A stretch of DNA of 64,000 nucleotides from Weissella muntiaci (GTDB taxonomy: Bacteria; Bacillota; Bacilli; Lactobacillales; Lactobacillaceae): the NCBI RefSeq assembly GCF_008107635.1, contig NZ_SDGZ01000004.1, positions 62,001-126,000 on the forward strand, read 5' to 3'. Numbering within the stretch: position 1 is the first letter of the stretch; each line of letters starts with the position of its first letter. The notes under the pieces are model-generated. The model had not been told where the DNA came from. It saw nothing but the letters and a program-made list of their open reading frames with translations, and ran no database searches. The translations under genes were made by a program, and so were the position numbers. Below are positions 61,137-64,000 of the stretch, piece after piece.

Positions 61137-61442
61137 GGTATGGCAACATATGTGAACGTTGGTGCCGATTCAGATTGGTTCATCACGATAATTAACTGAA
61201 TTATTAGTATTATTCGAAGGTTATGTTGAGAAATCTGATTGCAGATTATTTCAATTTAGTTGAATATTTGTGATTTTTAGGCAATGTCTACAATCGAACG
61301 ATTGAGAAAAATCTTTGCCTGTTTGAATTTTATACCTAAATTTTTGTTTGATGTGGATCATTTATGAACGTATGCTTTTGTAATAGCAAAGTAAATGAAC
61401 AGTTCGAAATTCATGTTTGATAAATCACAAATATATACATAA
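61137..61442. other. Gene-free stretch between cargo and ImmA
   Basis: About 300 bases without a convincing gene. It contains only the partial repeat E; otherwise I see nothing. Confidence 0.6.
61350..61373. repeat. Cargo-associated repeat, copy E (partial)
   Basis: GATGTGGATCATTTATGAAC followed by GTATGC retains the GTGGATCAT core and the ACGTAT end. It lies 69 bases from the ImmA stop, the place where copy A stands in the intact phage. Confidence 0.55.
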
Positions 61443-61892
61443 CTAAACAGATTCAATCGCTTCTTTAACTATCTTCTCAAATGACGAAGGCAGAGTAAAT
61501 TGATTCATGAAGTTGATATAACTGCGATTTGCCATTGGAACTTCGTAATACATCAGGCTGGCTAACATTTTGGAAGCGTTTAAATGGGCTAGCTGCTCCT
61601 CGTATTTTTCACTGAGAGGAGAGAAAGCGTAGATTTGCTGGCTCTCTACATCCCCATAAAGCAGGTGAGTTAGTTCGTGGGCTAATCTGAATACAATAGA
61701 GAAGTTGGTAAAAAAATTTAAATTAATGTAAACAACATTATCGCCGGCAACAGCAATATCTGGCGTTGCTGAGGAACGTTGTTCATATTTGATAATGATC
61801 CGATTCTCATTTGCGATTTTGAGCAGTTCATGAAAGGCTCGTCCTTCGATTGTCCAGTTATCTTCCATCAATTGATCAATGACATTCTTCAT
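61443..61892 (-). CDS. ImmA/IrrE-family metallopeptidase of the remnant
   Basis: A 149-residue homologue of the intact prophage's ImmA. The zinc motif HELTH lies in FRLAHELTHLLYGD, and the C-terminal half is strikingly similar (FSPLSEKYEEQLAHLNASK, SYINFMNQFTLPSSFEKIV). The gene is complete with no frameshift, and its ATG overlaps the repressor stop by one base. It may still control the remnant's repressor or even cleave the other one. Confidence 0.88.
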   Translation of the reverse strand: MKNVIDQLMEDNWTIEGRAFHELLKIANENRIIIKYEQRSSATPDIAVAGDNVVYINLNFFTNFSIVFRLAHELTHLLYGDVESQQIYAFSPLSEKYEEQLAHLNASKMLASLMYYEVPMANRSYINFMNQFTLPSSFEKIVKEAIESV

Positions 61893-62239
61893 CAGTCTTG
61901 CCCCCGTAGCTTGCGTAACTTTTTGATATCATCAATGATGTATTGTCTATACTCATCATCAAGCTCTATTCCGTTAAATTTTAGGATAACAGTATTGTCG
62001 TCAATATTCACCTCTCTGCCTGCATCTTTAGATGCGGACTTTTTTTCATTCGTATTTCCAAGCAGATAGTCTACTGAAACGCTCAATATATCAGCGACTT
62101 TTTGAAGATTTTCGGATCTGGGATTATTTGTGTCCCATCGATATATTGCGTTTTCAGCAAGGCCAGCACGGGTCGCCAAAACTTTCAAAGAAACTCCTTG
62201 TTGTTTTGCAACCATCTTGATACGTCCTACTAAAGTCAT
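61892..62239 (-). CDS. XRE-type repressor of the remnant
   Basis: A 115-residue repressor homologous to 19827-20177. The C-terminal tail is conserved (VILKFNGIELDDEYRQYI), while the HTH differs in its recognition helix (LAENAIYRWDTN against LSQNVIYGWKSN). The gene is intact, with its own palindromes upstream. It may repress incoming relatives. Confidence 0.88.
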   Translation of the reverse strand: MTLVGRIKMVAKQQGVSLKVLATRAGLAENAIYRWDTNNPRSENLQKVADILSVSVDYLLGNTNEKKSASKDAGREVNIDDNTVILKFNGIELDDEYRQYIIDDIKKLRKLRGQD

Positions 62240-62310
62240 AATTAGGTCCTATTCTGATATCAATTACATTTATGTAGTTTTTTATTGGTAAGTTACATAA
62301 ATGTAGTTCG
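62240..62310. promoter_or_regulatory. Operators of the remnant repressor
   Basis: TACATTTATGTA (62265-62276) and TACATAAATGTA (62294-62305) are palindromes of form TACAT-NN-ATGTA, 29 bases apart centre to centre. They stand directly upstream of the repressor start and differ from the CACATA-NN-TATGTG palindromes of the intact phage. Confidence 0.75.
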
Positions 62311-63401
62311 TGATTTATATCGTAAGTTAGTTAGCAACAATAAAAGTGTTTACATTACTATTGATTCCAAGGATATAAAGGTGGAACGACGCTTTCGTTG
62401 TGATTGTTTTCTTTGTAATTGTAGTATTAAATTTGTAACTTGTAAATGTATAAATTACAAAATTAATAACTGGGTATTAGGAAGGAAGTCGGTATATGAC
62501 AGATGCTTGGACTTGGTTAAGGCTTACACAACGCAGGTCGAATTGTTTAACCCTTTCTGATGAATGACTAGTTTCTCAAATGTTAACGTTTGTGAAGAAG
62601 ATGTTGAATGAGAAAGGGCTAATAGCAAGTAGTCGCGATAAGAATGTTTGGTCTGAGGATTTTGAATCCATTCAATTCCGCAAAAATAAATTTGGTAAGA
62701 AGGACACAGAAAAACGGGTGAATTAAAGATGTAGCAGAGATCCTGGGATCTTCGAATATGAAGGGTGCACCGGTAACCCATGGTGATACGAAAGATTGGC
62801 GGATTTTTCAAAGGTCATGAAATCTAACCTTTGAAGTTCCAAACTGTTGATTGATAGTTATTAATGTGTCATAGGTTTTTGATTTAATTCTTAATATTGC
62901 AAAGCAACTACCCAGTCCAGAAGTTAAAGCTAGGGCAAAGCATTTTTGGCAGAAGATTGCGTCGGAAATTACATCTTTGACTAGTAGAAATGGTGATGTT
63001 CAAGTTCAACAATTACAAACCTATTTAGCAGTATTGCATCTTGTGGCAGATCTGTCCGATCAAAATGACTAATCGCAAGGTCGAGTAAATGAGATGTAAT
63101 TGAAGATAGAAATATATGAGTGTTTCATCGCAATGGTCGAAAATTTGAATTTCCGCGATGCAACCGACGAAAGTGGAGCGCGACAAACTGATCTTATTAA
63201 TGCATTGATGAGAGATTGTTTTTGTACTTTAGGTTGAATTCTAGTCAACAGGCGCAAGAACAGAGCATATTCAAAGTATTCAAATACAGTGTATGTTTTG
63301 GAAACCATGATCCGCAGATTCTTGTGATGTTAGTGGGGCGGGAGCAGTTTTATAAGAAGTAGCGGGTAAATGATTGAGTTGAGCAGCCAAGGAGATATGA
63401 A
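62311..63401. other. Degenerate early region of the remnant
   Basis: This 1.1 kb holds broken early-gene pieces. 62580-62726 (+) reads MLTFVKKMLNEKGLIASSRD to 48 residues. The next piece, from about 62728, reads KDVAEILGSSNMKGAPVTHG, which recalls a Bro-N antirepressor start. 62875-63072 reads ILNIAKQLPSPEVKARAKHF without a start codon, and 63100-63237 is a TTG-initiated frame of 45 residues. I do not trust any of them as intact genes. Confidence 0.55.
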
Positions 63402-63620
63402 ATGACCAAAAAAATGAATGAGATTGTTGACCGTGGGTTACCAATTTTAAATACCGATGAGATCGCCAAATTATACTTCGGACATAATGCCTCATGGTTT
63501 AACCAAAACATGAGAAACAATCCAAAGTTCATTAGAAACGTTCCAGATATTGGTTTGAATAGGCCTGAATGGAAGCGAGTTGATGTTGAACGTTTTGTTA
63601 AACAATCGGGTTGGATGTGA
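63402..63620 (+). CDS. DUF771-family protein of the remnant
   Basis: A 72-residue protein nearly matching the intact prophage's DUF771 gene product: RGLPILNTDEIAKLYFGHNA and then RPEWKRVDVERFVKQSG. The frame is complete. AAGGAGAT lies before the ATG. The Cro-like gene that precedes it in the intact phage is missing here. Confidence 0.82.
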   Translation: MTKKMNEIVDRGLPILNTDEIAKLYFGHNASWFNQNMRNNPKFIRNVPDIGLNRPEWKRVDVERFVKQSGWM

Positions 63621-63741
63621 GAGAGAAGCTTGGTGATCTGATCTAATTAAACCGAGCGATGGCCTCAGGTTACCGCGTTTTTGTCTGATATTAATTGAAC
63701 CAACGATGCAAAGCGTTTAACATATAAAACGAGGTGGAAAT

Positions 63742-63840
63742 ATGAATGCGATTATAAATGCTTCAATTGTTTTTATTATTATTGTGCTGGCAATATTTTA
63801 TGTTGTGAAAGCTTATTTGGATAAAAAAGGCAAGAAATAG
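63742..63840 (+). CDS. Membrane peptide (32 aa)
   Basis: GAGGTGG precedes the ATG by 6 bases. One hydrophobic helix (ASIVFIIIVLAIFYVVKAYL) with a basic end DKKGKK. Function unknown. Confidence 0.55.
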   Translation: MNAIINASIVFIIIVLAIFYVVKAYLDKKGKK

Positions 63841-63885
63841 TTTCGAATAGTTAGACTGTGGTATTATTGAGAAAATAGGTAATGG

Positions 63886-63913
63886 AGAGCTGATATAGAT
63901 ATCGGCTTTTTTA
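63886..63913 (+). terminator. Terminator in the remnant
   Basis: AGC-t-GATAT and ATATC-g-GCT form a stem with a 2-base loop, followed by six T. It is similar to the terminator at 34289 in the intact phage. Confidence 0.85.
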
Positions 63914-64000
63914 ATTCGGTGGTTTGGCGATAGTTGATAAATCAGCTCATGTAGAAATGCCACGATGTACAGCGGATGAGCTTTGTTTTATGCCAGTGAA

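Larger units (their letters stand above)
55732..64000. mobile_element. Decayed prophage remnant(s) stacked behind attR
   Basis: After attR comes a second lysogeny arm with the same order as the intact phage: integrase pseudogene, cargo genes, ImmA, repressor on the minus strand, then DUF771 on the plus strand. Portal/protease DNA is present only as a broken piece. Two copies of the sequence that lies upstream of int (about 56345-56400 and 58810-58875) suggest that two elements are layered here. The far end lies beyond the window. Confidence 0.85.

Noticed and set aside
62285-62560. A 91-codon plus-strand frame after the remnant repressor
   Set aside because: It runs through the operator palindromes, has a Cys-rich random composition and no ribosome site.

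Overview
The window is a piece of a low-GC Gram-positive chromosome, almost certainly a member of the Lactobacillaceae. The support is the housekeeping content: a PepV-type dipeptidase, a free-standing glutamate-cysteine ligase, a haem catalase, the mevalonate operon in the order mvk-mvaD-pmk-fni, and the block dinG-ypmB-like-asnS. I cannot name the species from sequence alone.

Layout. (1) 1-17067, chromosomal core: the end of a ClC chloride channel, an ankyrin-repeat membrane protein, pepV, gshA, two small unknown genes, an SDR oxidoreductase, katA, a membrane-anchored unknown, the mevalonate operon on the minus strand, then dinG, a ypmB-like gene and asnS on the plus strand. (2) 17035-55652, an apparently complete 38.6 kb siphovirus prophage inserted in the 3' end of asnS. 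A 79-bp perfect direct repeat (17035-17113 and 55653-55731), holding the last 11 codons of asnS and most of its terminator, marks attL and attR. The minus-strand lysogeny arm runs integrase, cargo protein, ImmA-like protease and repressor. The plus strand carries Cro-like and DUF771 genes, a recombination/replication module (DUF1351, Sak4-like ATPase, DUF669, RusA, primase-like, RecD-like helicase), many small translationally coupled genes, two candidate late regulators (ArpU-like and DUF722), a Dam-like methylase, HNH, terminase, portal, ClpP-like protease with a nested scaffold start, capsid, connectors, tail tube, frameshifted tail chaperones, tape measure, Dit, Tal with a GH25 domain, fibres, a holin-like protein and a secreted GH25 endolysin. 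A small module with its own palindrome-bearing promoter lies between the lysin and attR. (3) 55732-64000, at least one, probably two, decayed relatives of the same phage stacked behind attR. The integrase and portal/protease are pseudogenes. The immunity pair (repressor and ImmA) and several cargo genes (UPF0145 protein, pyrimidine-dimer-glycosylase-like protein, polytopic glycosyltransferase-like protein) are open.

How it fits together. Both phages place cargo between immA and the integrase on the minus strand, so cargo should be expressed in the lysogen. A roughly 28-bp repeat with ACGTG/CACGT arms recurs next to cargo genes in both elements. I regard this as the least explained signal in the window. 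The two repressors differ in their predicted recognition helices, and the two repressor/early-gene intergenic regions carry different palindromes, so the remnant may give a second, different immunity. Other signals worth checking are a GGGAAAA -1 frameshift in the tail chaperone, an internal scaffold start, Ig-like (Big2) domains on both the major capsid and major tail proteins, and a candidate type I toxin locus beside attR.
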